Program-made: the position numbers and the translations under genes
Assembly: GCF_036417845.1 (NCBI RefSeq)
Contig: NC_089980.1
Span: forward strand, 113,113,169 to 113,177,168
Length of the DNA: 64,000 nucleotides
Source: Apteryx mantelli
Taxonomy: Eukaryota > Chordata > Aves > Apterygiformes > Apterygidae
Direction of reading: 5' to 3'
The notes under the pieces: model-generated
What the model was told of the DNA's origin: nothing
What the model saw: only the letters and a program-made list of their open reading frames with translations
Databases searched by the model: none
Shown: in pieces, positions 12,001 to 25,167 of the stretch
Position numbering within the stretch: the stretch's first letter is position 1
How the letters are laid out: every line of letters starts with the position of its first letter

Positions 12001-13200
12001 ATTTTGCAGGTCTGTTTGCTTCTTGTGGTACTTCCTCATACCTTAGTACAGGATTAACAGAGAGGAGGGAGAAAAAAAGAAAAAAAGAAGACGACAAATT
12101 CAGGCAAAACTAGTCTGACCAACTGACAAAAGGGTTCCCTAGCATTGCTTACAGCAGGCACTTGAGGATTTTTCTATGGTTAGTAGTAAAGGTACAAAAT
12201 CCCCTGCAAGGATTGTACATTTCTGATGTCTTAAGTGTACTTCCTATTTGTACCGAATAGTTTATCTTGTGCTTTTAGGCTGTGGTTTTACAGTCAAATT
12301 ATGGCTACTCTGTCACCAAAAAAAGACAGGCATCCCTTGCCTCCTTCCCAGCTTTTCTTGTCCTACTGTTTGCAATGTGAGTTGATCCAATTGAAAATTC
12401 TACATGTTCTTATTTTAAGGGTTAATTTTTAGACTCAGACAGTTAATCATACAGTCAGTTAGATTGCTGGTGCCAACACAAATTAGGTGGTAAGAATGTG
12501 CGGTTGTGAGCCAGAAAGAGTATATGACCACCTTCTTAATAGCACTGCTTTCAGCTTTGCAGATCAGCTTAATCATTTATGAAACTACTGCCAGGATATA
12601 CTGAATACATAAGGTGAGTATAGTAATTAACATACTCATAAAATCGTACTCTTAGATGACAACAGTGCAAAAGATCATCACTGCAAATAGGCAAAATCGT
12701 CTGAACCCTCAGTGTAGGTCAGATACAGTGGTGATTTACAAGCTCCTGCAAAAGAAAATGCAAGTGTGAGACCTCAAAAATTTGTGCATATGTATGTATG
12801 TGTATATATGAATATATATATTTATATATTTTTTAAAAAAGTTTGTGTATATACATATACACACACTTCCATCATGCTGTCATATTTTCTGCAATAAATC
12901 CCATTTTTTGCTTTTGGAAATTTTTAAAGCAAAATAATAAAATTAACTGCATAAAATGTAATGAAGGGTGCTACCTACAGTTGAAAGCACACAAAATCCC
13001 CCAAATCATCCATGTTTTGTTTGTTCCACTGTCCAGGAAATAAAAAATGAAATCATAAGCTTCAAAGAAGATGAAAGAGAAAAGAAAAACTCACATTTTC
13101 CTAATAAAACATATTTATTTGAAATAACTGGCACACTCCAGACAATGCTTCTGTGCCCTGTCACCAGCTATTATAGGGAAATATTCACTACCTCCAGTTA
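9045..13200. other. Intergenic region between GSTA genes 1 and 2
   Basis: AT-rich sequence without a supported gene. It holds a TA/CA-rich simple repeat (about 12785-12870). Open frames here (for example 9966-10181 and 11892-12113) are short and lack splice or family support. Confidence 0.6.
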
Positions 13201-13205
13201 AGCAG

Positions 13206-13218
13206 AGGTCAAAGGACA
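13206..13218 (+). promoter_or_regulatory. DR1-like nuclear receptor element upstream of GSTA gene 2
   Basis: AGGTCA-A-AGGACA is a direct repeat of receptor half-sites with one spacer base and one mismatch, the arrangement bound by HNF4 and PPAR/RXR. It lies about 80 bp before the TATA-like box at 13288. Functional use is inference. Confidence 0.35.
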
Positions 13219-13287
13219 ACATTCATTTATTGCCAGGGCTGGAGTTTTTCTTCCCTACCTGATGTGGTTGGAGGCTCCTCCCACAAA

Positions 13288-13358
13288 GATAAATTTCTGG
13301 AAGTTCAGTCTCTGAGCACGTTTCCTCATTGAAGAAGGCAATTCAGAGAGGACTTAAG
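13288..13358 (+). promoter_or_regulatory. Core promoter and non-coding exon 1 of GSTA gene 2
   Basis: A GATAAAT box at 13288-13294 is followed about 30 bp later by a likely start and a short leader that ends GGACTTAAG at 13358 before a GTGAGT donor. The layout mirrors genes 3 and 4: a GC-rich GGAGG/CTCC patch, TATA-like box, roughly 30-40 nt exon and strong donor. The start site is inferred from TATA spacing. Confidence 0.5.
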
Positions 13359-14693
13359 GTGAGTCTTGTAGCTCAGATGAACTGATTTCTCCCACGTTTC
13401 AAGATGGTTTAATGGTGTTCTTGTATGATCAATTAGGGCTTCAGTACAAGAATAAAGGGTTGAACGCAGGATTTCATTGGGGTTTATTCTGTGTGTACTG
13501 ATAGGTGCTGGAGAGCAAAATGTCTAGGCAGAGCTGAGCCGCAGCCAGAAGGGTAGATAGAGGTGGGAGGGATTTCTCTGAGTAAATCAGGACAAGCACT
13601 GCAGGGTTTTTTTTGTTTGTTTTTGTTTTGCATGATAGCCAAATGAGAACTTTCAAACACCAAGGAGAGCTAGTATGCCAAGGGAGGATGAGAATTAATG
13701 CCTAGAATAGTTTGTTTCCCTAGGCTTACCTTCAGCCCGAGTGCATCAGAAGAACAGGTACATTCACTCAGACTTTCAGGGTCCAGTTCGGATATCCTGT
13801 ACTTCTTATATAGCTGGTGATTTTGAGGAAATAACATGTAATGCTGGTTGCTGTCCATTGGTTTCTGTTCGTTTCGTCTTTAAAAATCCACTGATCCAAA
13901 GTTTATACAGTAGTGAAAAGTAGTTGCTACAGAAGAGAGAACCACTTCCTGGTAACTTAATGAGAGCATTAACACTTAGCACACTACTTCTAGGAAATAT
14001 TTTTACCCTGCAACTTTTTGTTGGGGAAGGGGGGAGGGGGAAGATCGTTTGTTGGTTTATCGTTTGACATTTTCAGTATTCCAATTTGTCATTCTGAAAT
14101 GTTTCTGAAGGGCTTCTTTGGGAAGGTGCAGACACATGTTGTGGGATTTCATCTCTGGCCTGAAAATGAAGAGAGGTTTTCATAACAAGCATTCAGAAAT
14201 GCTCATTAAATCTTTGAATTAAGTAAGAGTTAACAAAAGAGACCATCGGCAATCAAAACCAAGAGTTTAAAACATTTTGATTTAAAATCTTTTCCTCTCT
14301 TTATGGGTCTGTATGGCTCTGCCTCCCTTTACTGTGTTCTGGAGATAGACTTCTGGTTATCATACACTAAAACTTAGACATGTTTTCATTTCTCTGACTC
14401 CTGAAAGAAAAAATGTTCAGAAACCTCTAACAAAATTCAGTTTCAGAAAGAAGGCAGAGGTGTCCTGGTCAGCTTGAAAACAGCCTCTCTGCACGGGGCT
14501 AAAGACTGTAAACTCTGACCTCAGTAGTGAGTGATTCGGCCACTTTGAACTGCATGCTTTAAATAGTATACCTGTCCTCCAATACCACTTTCAATCCTTA
14601 TGTTTTTCACCTCATGGAAAAAACACATTCAGCACTGATTTTTATCAGAGCTTCTAATCCCTTTTTATTTTCAGGAGATTGGAAACCTAATTC

Positions 14694-17600
14694 ATGTCTG
14701 AGAAACCTAAACTTCACTATTTCAATGGAAGAGGACGAATGGAATCTATACGGTGGCTGTTGGCACCTGCAGGTGTTGAGGTGAGGTTTCTAAATTAGCA
14801 AGTTGAATGGCTCAAATGGATTGAGTTAGCTGAGCTTCTCTCAGTATTGACAGTAAAGGTTTGTGAAGACATTTCCCAGCAAATCTTCTTACATGTTTTG
14901 TGTCATATAATCACAGTGCTTGCTATGCAATGTGGTTGTTATTATTGCTGGAGTATGGCAAAAAAAATGCATGATTAAAAAAATTCATTGTACTTTAAAG
15001 TAATGATATTTTTTTGGTTTGGCAAATTTGTTTTTGTTTGCCTCCATAAAAATCACCTTTCAACACTGAAATGTCCTTGTTCCTGGCCTTTGCTTTCAGC
15101 CTGTGTGTAACAGCATGCTGTATCTCTATCACAGTGTTTAGGGGCATGAGAAAGGTGGCTGCAGACTGAGAATTATCATTCCTGACTCACTGTAATTTAC
15201 CTTGTTGTCCTTCCAGTTTGAAGAAGAATTTCTGGAAAGCAGAGAGTGGTATGAAATGTTACTGCAAGGTAGGATGTTTGACACTCTTGAATGACTTCTA
15301 CTAGATTTAGTTACCTTATATTGTATACTACTGTGTAAACCAGTCTACAGTCTTTTCAGCCAAAGGGAATATTAGCTCAAAATGATCAAAGGACTCTGCT
15401 TAGGTACAGACAACCACCCTTCTTTTTTTCCCTTCTATAAATAGTGTCTGCTTTTTTATGGCACAAATAAATTTGCCCCCTGGCTGTTTCCAAGAAGGCC
15501 ACATGCTTTTACTGTGGACCTGCTGGTGGCCATGGAGCTAATGCTCATGTGCAGTGGCCACTTCTCTGAGGTTCAAGAAGAGGAACTTTATATTTCAAAG
15601 GTGGCACTTAGGAGATGGACATCAACTGCAGGTGCCTTGCTAGGGAATAGGGGAGTCCTCAGTGGGCTACTCAGCACCATACTCAGCTTTACCACAGGGG
15701 TCGTAGAAAAACTGATAGAGGAACAGGTGATTTGTTACATTTCTCATATTTTTGATACATAGTTCCTAGCAACTGTGACATCTGGCCTGACTTAAACCAA
15801 CCCCTTTAGAAATACAATTTGAAAAGTTATCTCTGTGAAAAATGTGGACTATAGCTAACTGATTGCTGAAAAGTGGGAAGCCAGAGACTAGAGTTTAGCT
15901 GGTGCCGTAGGAGCTGCTGAGGCAAGCACAGCTGAGATTTACACCTTCTAAACTAGGATTAAAAAAAAAAAAAGAGGAGTTAAACTATCCATTTGTTTTT
16001 TAATAAAATGGTAATTCAAGAATTGTAAAATCCAAGATGTCTGCATATGGCAACATATAAAACCATTTTTATGGTTATCAGTAGCTGTATAGCTGTAACA
16101 GGCTTAAAAAAACCTTTTAATCCTTTGGAAATTGTTCATAAATGTATCTTGAGTGTGACATTGCTTTTTTATTTATTTATTTATTTATTGGAAGTGGTTT
16201 AAAGCTAAAGGAGAATAGAAGAGGGAATAGGAGAATAGAACATAGAATACCACTCAGTCATAATAGCTCTCCCAAGTAATTAAGATTTTATTGTTGACAT
16301 CATACTTCAGATTTCAATGCCTCTGAAATTTAAAATTGCTTTAAGCCCCAGGCTATCCTATATCCTATTTGCTATGGGGTAAAACTTCAGCCCCAATCAA
16401 CTACTAGGTGTGTCTCTCAGCTCCATTTCAATGGTACAAAAGCTGTGGGCTTTGAATTAGGTTGTTACTTTTTCCTGTCCCTAGATGGAGCCCTGTTGTT
16501 TCAGCAAGTGCCCATGGTGGAGATTGATGGGATGAAGATGGTGCAGACCAGAGCCATCCTCAGCTACATAGCAGGAAAGTACAACCTCTATGGAAAGGAC
16601 CTGAAGGAGAGAGCCTGGTACAGTAACTTTAGACCTCTGAGCACTAGATGCTCAGTTTTGAACTGTGGCTACTTTTGTAGTCAATAGAAAGAAATAGGTG
16701 CCTTCAGATGACAATTTATCTGAACTGTAAGGCATAGTTAACCTCTTAGGTATGCTTTCAGTCTTGTGCTACAAACCACACAAGTGCAGAGCAGAAATCA
16801 GATATTTATATCTCCAGTTCTGTGAGACAACTCAGTGGTGGGCTGACACTGTCTAGAGTTGGGACAGGACCTGTACTTTGGGCTATCAGATTTTTAACAT
16901 GGGTGGAATTTCAGGGTTAGATCAGGCTGTGCAGGGCCTTGTCCAGCCAAGTTCTGAATATTTCCAAAGACAGGGATTTCACAGTCTCTCTGGGCAGCCT
17001 GTTCCAGTGTTTGACCACTGTCACTGTAAAGCATTCTCTAATTTTTTTTGCTGCAACTTGTGTTTATTGCCTCTTATCCTTTCACTGTGCCTCTCTGAGA
17101 AGAATCTGGTCCTGTCTTCTCTATAACTACACATTAGATAGTTGAAAACAGCAGTTAGATCCTTGGCCCTTTGCTGTTTAACATTTTTTTGTCATGGGAC
17201 TGAAAGAAAATTAGCAGAGTTTGCAGGAGATAAAGAAAGTGGCAATAAGGAGTGGGGGGTGTGAGATCTAGTGATCTGAATCAGGATGCACACTGAGAGC
17301 AAATAAACAAGATACATTCTGTACAGCTGAATTCCAACTGACATGGGAAGCAGGGACTCTAAGGAGGAGGAGCTGAAGGACATGGTGGATAATCGATCAT
17401 AATATACCAGCTCCCAATATGGCGCTGGCATCCAAAAAAAGGCAATGTCACCTTTGGTACATAATGGAAATTTTCAAGTATCAAGGTTGTATTACTCTGC
17501 ATCCAACTCTGACATTCAGCCATGAAGTATCTAGCTTTAGGCCTCCCTTCCTAACCTTACTGCAAAACTGGGAGCAATTTTGTGGTTATGCTGCAGGTCC

Positions 17601-20600
17601 CAATTTCTTTGTGTTGCTTGACCCACTACTACTTTGCATTTCATATCAATTTCTATACTGCAACAGAGCACCTCTAAGCTCACACACAAGAGCAGATGGA
17701 ATAGAAATGTAATCCTCCTTCTGGTAAGAGACAGAGTTCACTTCAGCCTTCAGCCTTAGAAGCCAAAGTTTAGCACACATGACCTCAGCTGTGCCCGCCT
17801 ACTCAAATCATTGCACACATTAGTCCAAGCACAGATCATCTCTCTGCTCACTTTGTCAAGGAAGTAACTACCTTATTCAACTCTTGCTATTATTCAGCAG
17901 TCAGTTTTGTTGTAGGAGAAACTTACTCTTGGGATGACCCGGGAGAGAACTGTTTATTCTGGATTACTTTGAAAAGCTGCTTTGAATGTGTGTATCTTAA
18001 CCTTAATTAAACAAGCACATTGTTTATTTTTCTAGTACCATCGTAGCTCATTGTTAATAGTAACAGGTGCTAATATGATGCAGTGCTGAGTTGAGGCTGG
18101 AGCATGTACATCTCCAGGATCTAGGAGTCCCTTTTACCCTTCAAAAGGGACAGAGTAAGACTTCAGTGTTGCGTAGTGTCGTGGTCCTCCTTGAAGCAAG
18201 AGGGATTTGTTTCCAAGACAGGCTACTGAAGACAAGTGGACAGGCCTGGGCCCCAAAGATTGATCTGTCTTTTCTGATTGTTCCTATATAGAAAACTAGG
18301 GATCTCAGCTTTCAGCTACTGTAGTGGAACAGATAAGGCTTATTTTATTACCAAGAGGATTTCTGAATCAGTCCTGCTTCTAGGCAAGTGAAAAACAACG
18401 GAAATGACATACCAATCATGTTTCACATTAATGTTTAAAATACCCTATAAAACAACATTCAGTTTCTTACAAGCCCATAGATTTTTTTTTTGAGTTAGAA
18501 TAGAATGCTTAAAATAACACTTCACTGCTTCCTTCAGGATAGACATGTATGTGGAAGGAGTAAGAGATCTGATGGACTTGATCAGAGTTCATCATAAGTT
18601 ATCACCCCAGGAGCAGCAAAAGAACCTTGCTTTGATTGGTGAGAAAGCTGCAACCAGATACTTCCCAGTTTATGAAAAGGTAAGAGTCACTAGTGAGACT
18701 GCTGAAAGGTAAGCTCATATACAAGAAATGCACCTGGCTTGATGGGCTACTAGTTGGGCTTTCAAATGAATCATCACTTCCCAATTTCCTTGGGCTCTGC
18801 TCTTACCAAAGTGTCCACAGGAAGCACCTTAGAGACAAGAAATGCACGGATGTAAAGGTCCAGGCAGGAATTAACATGAAATTTATATAAACCTACAGTA
18901 AGGGTTTAACAGGAGGATTCATAGATCTTTCTTTACCTTGTACAATTACACTATTTCTGATTTATATACTTGGCTATCATGACCAAACTATGTTTGGGTG
19001 TAAGGTAATAAAAAAACCACTATCCTGATACACATTCCTGTATTTGCTTTGCACCAGCCTTGGGAGAAGCAGTAAAAACACAGTCACATCATCACTTTTC
19101 TAACATGAGTGTATTTATTGTGCGTTTACCTGTTGCAAATGTTTTACTTTGTTTATAAAGACCATACACAGTATTGCCTGGTTTACAAGTACCTCAAAGC
19201 CTCCTTTCAATATTTCTGCTGTGGCAAGGGCAGTTCAGTTGTTTGTATGTGTACATCCAATTTAACCTCCCATTGTGCAGCCTGATGAAAAGAGGCTTAT
19301 ATGTAAGTAAGAAGTTGCCTTTGTGAAGCAAGTACTGAACTCTATAGTGTTGCTAACTAGTTGGGCAAGATGAGCCAGATTCCATTATCAAACTCTTACT
19401 GAAAACCTCTCTTTGAGAACATGGGAACAGGAGCAGGTGGTGGAGGTTTGTATCTGACCCACTGCACATATGACTAACTACCTACCTTTCCCCCTCTTTT
19501 AATGTATCTTATACCATACATACAGTTTCTCTCTTCTATGTATTCTTTATTTTAATGTTTATGGAAATGTGGTAACTTTCTTATATGTGTAAATTATAAA
19601 ATTGTCCAGGGATGCAGAAATACAGCTGAAACGTAGGTTTAGGTGAAGAATATCTCTATCAACTCTGTACTGGGACAAAACTGAGAAGAATCTTTGGCTT
19701 TTTAATTTCTAGAGACCTTTTTCCCCTTGAATCAAGCTACTTACAATCTTTCATGTCTGTCTGTACTGAAGAGTGGATCACCTTCTGTTACACTAAATGC
19801 CTCAAAAGGTGAATTCTTTAATGGTCAGAAACCGATAACCTGTGTACAGTCTGCCTCCCCTCAGTCACTAAATGAACAAACAGAAGAAATGGATTCAGAA
19901 TGTCCATTTTTCTGTTTCAAAACACAAGAATAAGTCTTCCTTCCAGCTGATAGTCTTACTGGGCAGGGAGCTATTATCAGTAACCCGTATTTAAATTGCC
20001 TACCGTTAAGTGCCTCATTTTGATAACTGCTATATTGTCATGATTCAAGAAACTGAGCACTGAATCAAACCTGCGAAGACCCTGAATTTCTTTACAATCA
20101 ACAGAGAGGAGTAGAAATGACTCCTAAATTACATTACTCTCTTGTGACTTGTCATTAGCAGTATAAAAAGCTAGGGAGTTTCCAGATGCAGACAGTTTAT
20201 AGCATCAGGATGAAATATCTTCCAAAATATCTTGATATTACTGTTATAATTTGTCAGTAACATTTCCCTTGTTATATGTCTGATCAAAGGTCAGTGAAGT
20301 GTGCTCATTCCTACAAATTTCCTTTTGGAAACCTTTAATCCTGCTTTGAGTACATTCACTAGGTACAGTGCCTTAAGACAAAGGAGAAGGATTTCACCTG
20401 TATTCTCCATTGCTCAAATATTCAGATTTTTTCTATTTATATGAAACACATACCTTACAAGGTGTTTTTTATAGCCTTTTAGCTGAGATTAGAAGATGCT
20501 GTTTTATGTATGCAAACTTATCTCATTTTCTGTAGATTTTAAAAGACCACAAAGATGACTTTCTTGTTGGAAACCAGCTCACCTGGGCAGATGTCCAACT

Positions 20601-21269
20601 GATTGAAGCCATCTTAACAGTAGAAGAGAAAGTGCCCACAATTCTCTCAGAGTTCCTTTTGTTGCAGGTAATTAAATTAAAAAGTAATACAGTCGTATTC
20701 ATTACCAGTAAGTTTGTGGAAAAGAAATTAAATGCTTGGCAGTTTCTTGCCCTCTTGTAGAATACAGAAGTAATCAAGTGCGGGTCAGGGAATACAGTCA
20801 ACAAAGTGAAATACAATGAATGGAATATGGGAAAACACAGATCTGAGAAATGCACTTGTGAAGCAAATTACAGTACAATTAATTTAAAAACAATAAGATA
20901 AATCATTTTTATGCATGTGGTCCCAGTAAGAGAGAGGGAGAGAAGCTTTTATCTTCCCTGTCTCATAACAGACGTGGAAGAATACATTCGATGGAATTAA
21001 AAGTGGCAAAATGCAAGCTAAACTCTTTCACACTAGGACTGTGGAAATCATTGTTAGAGGATGTTATTGAGGCCAGGAACTTAAAAGCATGAAAATGATT
21101 GTATTGTTTTGTTCTATTGCAGTTGTATTGTTTTGTATTTTAGGCTTTTAAAGCAAGAGTAAGCAGCATTGCCACAATTAAGAAGTTCCTCCAGCCTGGC
21201 AGCCAAAGAAAGCCTCCAACAGATGAAAAAGCTGTAGCGTTCACAAACAGAATTTTCAACAGGAGATAA
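14694..21269 (+). CDS. GSTA: Alpha-class glutathione S-transferase, gene 2 of the array
   Basis: Coding exons are 14694-14780, 15217-15268, 16485-16617, 18538-18679, 20536-20667 and 21144-21269 (223 aa). The start is MSEKPKL, with 19 nt of 5' UTR in the same exon. Tyr9, Arg15, Gln54/Pro56, Gln67/Thr68, Asp101 and Arg131 are present, so glutathione binding looks intact. The substrate pocket is unusual. Residues 107-111 read Arg-Val-His-His-Lys where mammalian enzymes are hydrophobic, and position 212 is Ala. Residue 25, normally Ala in the first helix, is Pro. All junctions are GT-AG and the frame is open, so this is a gene and not an obvious pseudogene, but it is the most divergent paralogue in exon 5. 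The C-terminus ends FTNRIFNRR. Poly(A) signal at 21385-21390. No one-to-one mammalian orthologue can be named. Confidence 0.93.
16165..16189. repeat. TTTA microsatellite
   Basis: About five tandem copies of TTTA following a T run, in intron 3 of GSTA gene 2. Confidence 0.85.
16890..17133 (-). mobile_element. CR1 retrotransposon 3' fragment, minus strand, in intron 4 of GSTA gene 2
   Basis: The reverse complement resembles the end of CR1 ORF2 and matches the corresponding part (about 44870-45100) of the larger CR1 in this window. Recognisable words include CACTGGAACAGGCTGCCCAG and a GAAATATTCAGAACTTGGCTGG tract. It is decayed, with frame breaks, hence older than the 42720-45170 copy. Confidence 0.75.
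17150..17470 (+). mobile_element. Degraded CR1 reverse-transcriptase fragment, plus strand
   Basis: Starts with a decayed LGP-LLFN reverse-transcriptase motif (17160-17180) and ends with a CALASKK-like stretch (around 17420-17440). It parallels about 44215-44590 of the large CR1. It lies head-to-head with the minus-strand 3' fragment just upstream. Many stops, so no coding capacity. Confidence 0.55.
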
Positions 21270-21329
21270 AGCCAGGTTCCATCTGTTGTGATTTTTTTCA
21301 ACTCTTTTTCCTAGCTGAACTTTTCTTTT

Positions 21330-21353
21330 TATATATATATATATATATATATA
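21330..21353. repeat. TA dinucleotide repeat in the 3' UTR of GSTA gene 2
   Basis: About twelve TA units about 60 bases after the stop codon and upstream of the poly(A) signal. Confidence 0.9.
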
Positions 21354-21384
21354 AAAAAATCCTTTTGGATTTTACAGTCTTGCA

Positions 21385-21390
21385 AATAAA
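21385..21390 (+). terminator. Poly(A) signal of GSTA gene 2
   Basis: AATAAA 116 bases downstream of the TAA stop; the only close candidate. Confidence 0.6.
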
Positions 21391-21399
21391 ATAGGCATA

Positions 21400-24300
21400 A
21401 ATCAATCTCATTCAGAAAACCTCAGTACAGTGCAAGCCAAGTTGTTTCATAAACTGTTATATATACAGGCAGGGAAGGTAAATGAAGAGTTAGAGCTTTA
21501 TTCATAAATATAATTAGAAACCATAAGTCATACAAAGTATTTTGAGCATGCTACAAAATATAAAGAGTATCTTAAAAATGAGGTATTTCTAGATTGTATA
21601 AATAATGTTACATTACCCTTGTTTTGTTGAATCTTTTTATACTGACAGATCTGTGTAAGAGGATTTAAGGGAAGGATAGAATATTTGCCTGTGAAGAGAA
21701 ACTGATATTAAAATCTGTGTTAAGGAAACTGGGTCTTATGAAAATTCTGATGATCTCCAGGGAAATGCTAACTTCAGGGAGAACAGAACTGTTTTATAAG
21801 ACAAGAAATGGACTTACAGTCAGAAAAAAAACTATTTCTCCTTATATGGAAGCATAGATAGATCTGGTTTTATAAAAACAGTGACAAAAAAAGTCTCATA
21901 GGATTTTATTTTTAAACATATGTTTATTTCAAATATTTTCAAGTGATCAGTTTTACTCTTTTATTGCAAACTGCCCCCTACCAAACTACTGTCGGTCAAA
22001 ATCAGATTAAAATAGTTCTGTTCTGTCTTCTGAAAGTTCTGTTTTCCTTCCTTACATCCCCTTTTGAAAATATAATAAACTAACTTCAGATTTAAAGAAT
22101 CTTCATCAGCCTTAGTTGTAGCAGTGCTCATAAACTTAGAAGGTTCCATAGCACACACCACAAACCAAATAGAGGAAACATATACTCATACAAGTTACTA
22201 TCAAAATACAGAAAGTCATTATAATACATGAGTTATTTGAGATAAATTTTTCATAATATGGATGAAAACTATTTTTCAGTTGACCTTGAAGACTTGATCT
22301 TGCATAACTCGTGTTTATGTAAATCATCCATTTGACCATGCTGCGCTGTTTAGTTCAATAAAGGCTAAAGGATCTAAATAATAAGGTTCTATATACTGGC
22401 AAGTGCCTTATACTTGTTTTAAAGTATTGCATATTGGGGGCTAGATCTCTGTGTAGATTATGCTCCTCTTGGGCATGTCCATGCATATATTTAGGTTTGT
22501 CTTTGACATCATTCTGAATTAGTTTGAGTCATGTAAGACATACTTCCCTGCCTGTGGGCTAGCTTGTAGCCCACACAGAAGCTGTCATCATTGTTTCTCG
22601 TGTCCTGAGCACATCACTAAAACACATTCGAGATTCTGTCTCCAGCCCCTCTAGGAATAAGTCTGTGGACTGTTTGGCAATGTCTATCCTAGTAAGTAAA
22701 ATTGGCCTGGTATTGTTCTCTGCCTCGGCAGCCAATTGGTATGGTGAAGCTCTGTGCATCCAAACTTACTCCCCAAGACATGGGGAGTCTGAATTACTTA
22801 TTGGGAATGATCCCTTCCCCACACCACCTAGGACACAGTTGGTTGGCACAGGCCAAAACTGTTAGGAATGCCACTAAAATTTTACCTGCATGGAGAGTCA
22901 CGTGCCAGTGCTGGGATCTGTGCACTGGCTTTTTTTGGATTGCTAGCATAAATTTTTCTCTGGCTCTCCATTTAAGCTCCTCTCTACTTGGAGGCAGCAC
23001 AATGGGTGTAAATCAGGATTAAGATTACTGTTTTCAGACTGCTGGTGTCTGGATAAGTGCCAAACAGCTTGCAGAGATATGCAGGAGGGTGAATAGAGGC
23101 TTGGTTAAATTTGCGCTCAGGAGTTCAGGAGAGCTTCCAGGACAGAACTAGAGCAATCACTGGAGATTTACAGTATGAAAAGACAACAAGCCTGGGCTTG
23201 AGTGACGCAAATTCATTCTAACTACTCATGTGGACTCTAACCTTTTATCACAGTGCTGTTGCACTTTAGTTTAAAAGCTTGATAAGAAGCATGGGGAGAA
23301 TCTTTCTACCCTGGTTTAATTTTGTAAGGGCATTTACTTATATAGCCTGTCCCCACCTCTGAGATGACACCACTGGTAGCTGGGAGGAGGTATGGAGCAC
23401 CCAAGCCAGCTGCTTGGTGGTTGTGAGCATCACAGGCAGATAAATTTTGAGATGTCTTTGGTCTTCTACAAGATACAGTGAAGAGAATGGTGTCTGCAGA
23501 GCACAGTGGGAACCTGCTAGAATTCTACCTCCTGATTCTTGTCAAAAGGGCCAGTAAATGGTATATGCATTATTTAAATCTGCCTGTGCCCAACCCAAGG
23601 TCACTGAAGTGGTACCTGGGCTCCATGCCAGCTTCCTGAATGCTCAAGGGTGTGGTTTTTCAAATGTTTTATAAAAGAAACTTTTTTTTTCTACTCTAGA
23701 GGTTTATAGAATGGCTAGTAAAGTTACAGATAAAAGTAACCTCAGGGATACAGTGCATTTAGTTGTCAAGTAGTCTTATAAATTACATTATGAAATGCTG
23801 TGCTGGAAACAAAATAAATACAAAACAAAGGAAAAAATCTTCCTGGCAAACAGGAATGTGTGGAAGGGGAACAACAGTTCAAGTTGGATGTGACCATGTT
23901 CAGCAGATCCAAAGAGCATCAGAACAGTTTGCCTGACAACTCATCCCTGAGCCTCGAATCAGAGACCTCTTCTCCCCTGCCTTTGCCATCAGGCCTGCTT
24001 GCTGCCCTCAACAGCAATTTAGACTGCAGGAAGGACAAGGAGGATAACAGTTACTTGTATGTTGTCTGTGGTCACTGTTCCTGAACCAATCCTCACACTC
24101 AAGCATATGCTGATGTCAGAAACCTCAAAAGCAGGAATAAATTCATCTTGATTGAATGCTGCCATCATGGACAGGTATGAACAAATACTCCCTTCTCATT
24201 CAGCCCTCCCTACTTGTATAAGCCACACTCCAACTGTAGCTACATCTACATTAATGTTTTAGGCATGCTTGGGACTATTCCCTGGCACTGCAGCCAACTA

Positions 24301-25134
24301 GCATGGAGTGGCATGCATCCACACTATGTTCTTACCTTCCAAAATAGGGTGCCATACCCAAGCTGCCTTTTGGGAACAGTTCTGGGCCTGTGCTTAGTTT
24401 CTGACCCATGCTTGGGAACTTTCTGGAAGGTGCTAACTGAATTTGACATAGAAAGAATGCAGAAGCATATATTTAATGCTCTGTTTTCAGGTTCATCGTT
24501 CAGTGCATAGAGAGATTTTGGCATAGGCAAAGCCTAAAAAACTATCATACTGTTGTTTTTTGCGAAGACCAATTACAAATTTCCAAGAAGCCTCTAGTAA
24601 ACCTGCACCCTCTGGAAGGGACTGCCAGCAATTGCCAAGCCCTGCAAACCATTACAAAACCACAGCTGGGGGGCGAGGGACCAAACAGCAAAACATCACA
24701 CCAGCAATCACTACAGAAAAGCATCTGTAGTCCAGAAAGCCCTACACAATTTCAGATAGAGAGCACATAAACTTAAGCCCTTGCGAAGCAGCACTGCTTT
24801 ACTGCCAGCTTTCAAATGGGTTGTTCTGTGCAGTAGTGCATGGAGGACTTTGGGAACACACCATGTCAGTGAACAGTAGCCATGTGTGTACCACAGAAAG
24901 CCTAAATACTTTTTTTTATTATTATTTTAACTACAGAAAAAATAGATCTCCTTCAAGGTGAGACTATCTGTCAAAACACCTCAGCTTGTCCTCACTGCCA
25001 CCAAATTGAGGGAAAGCTAAAGCCAAAATACATGTTTGTGAACTGGCTCCTCCTCGCTTTGCAGTAGCATACCTAGGAAACCATGAAGTGCTTGCTGCTG
25101 CTAACCATTATATATTTTTACACACGTAAATATG

Positions 25135-25167
<33 letters not shown>

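Noticed and set aside
23860-24084. 74-aa open frame between genes 2 and 3
   Set aside because: Ser/Leu-rich, no recognised motif, no promoter or splice context; length is within chance.
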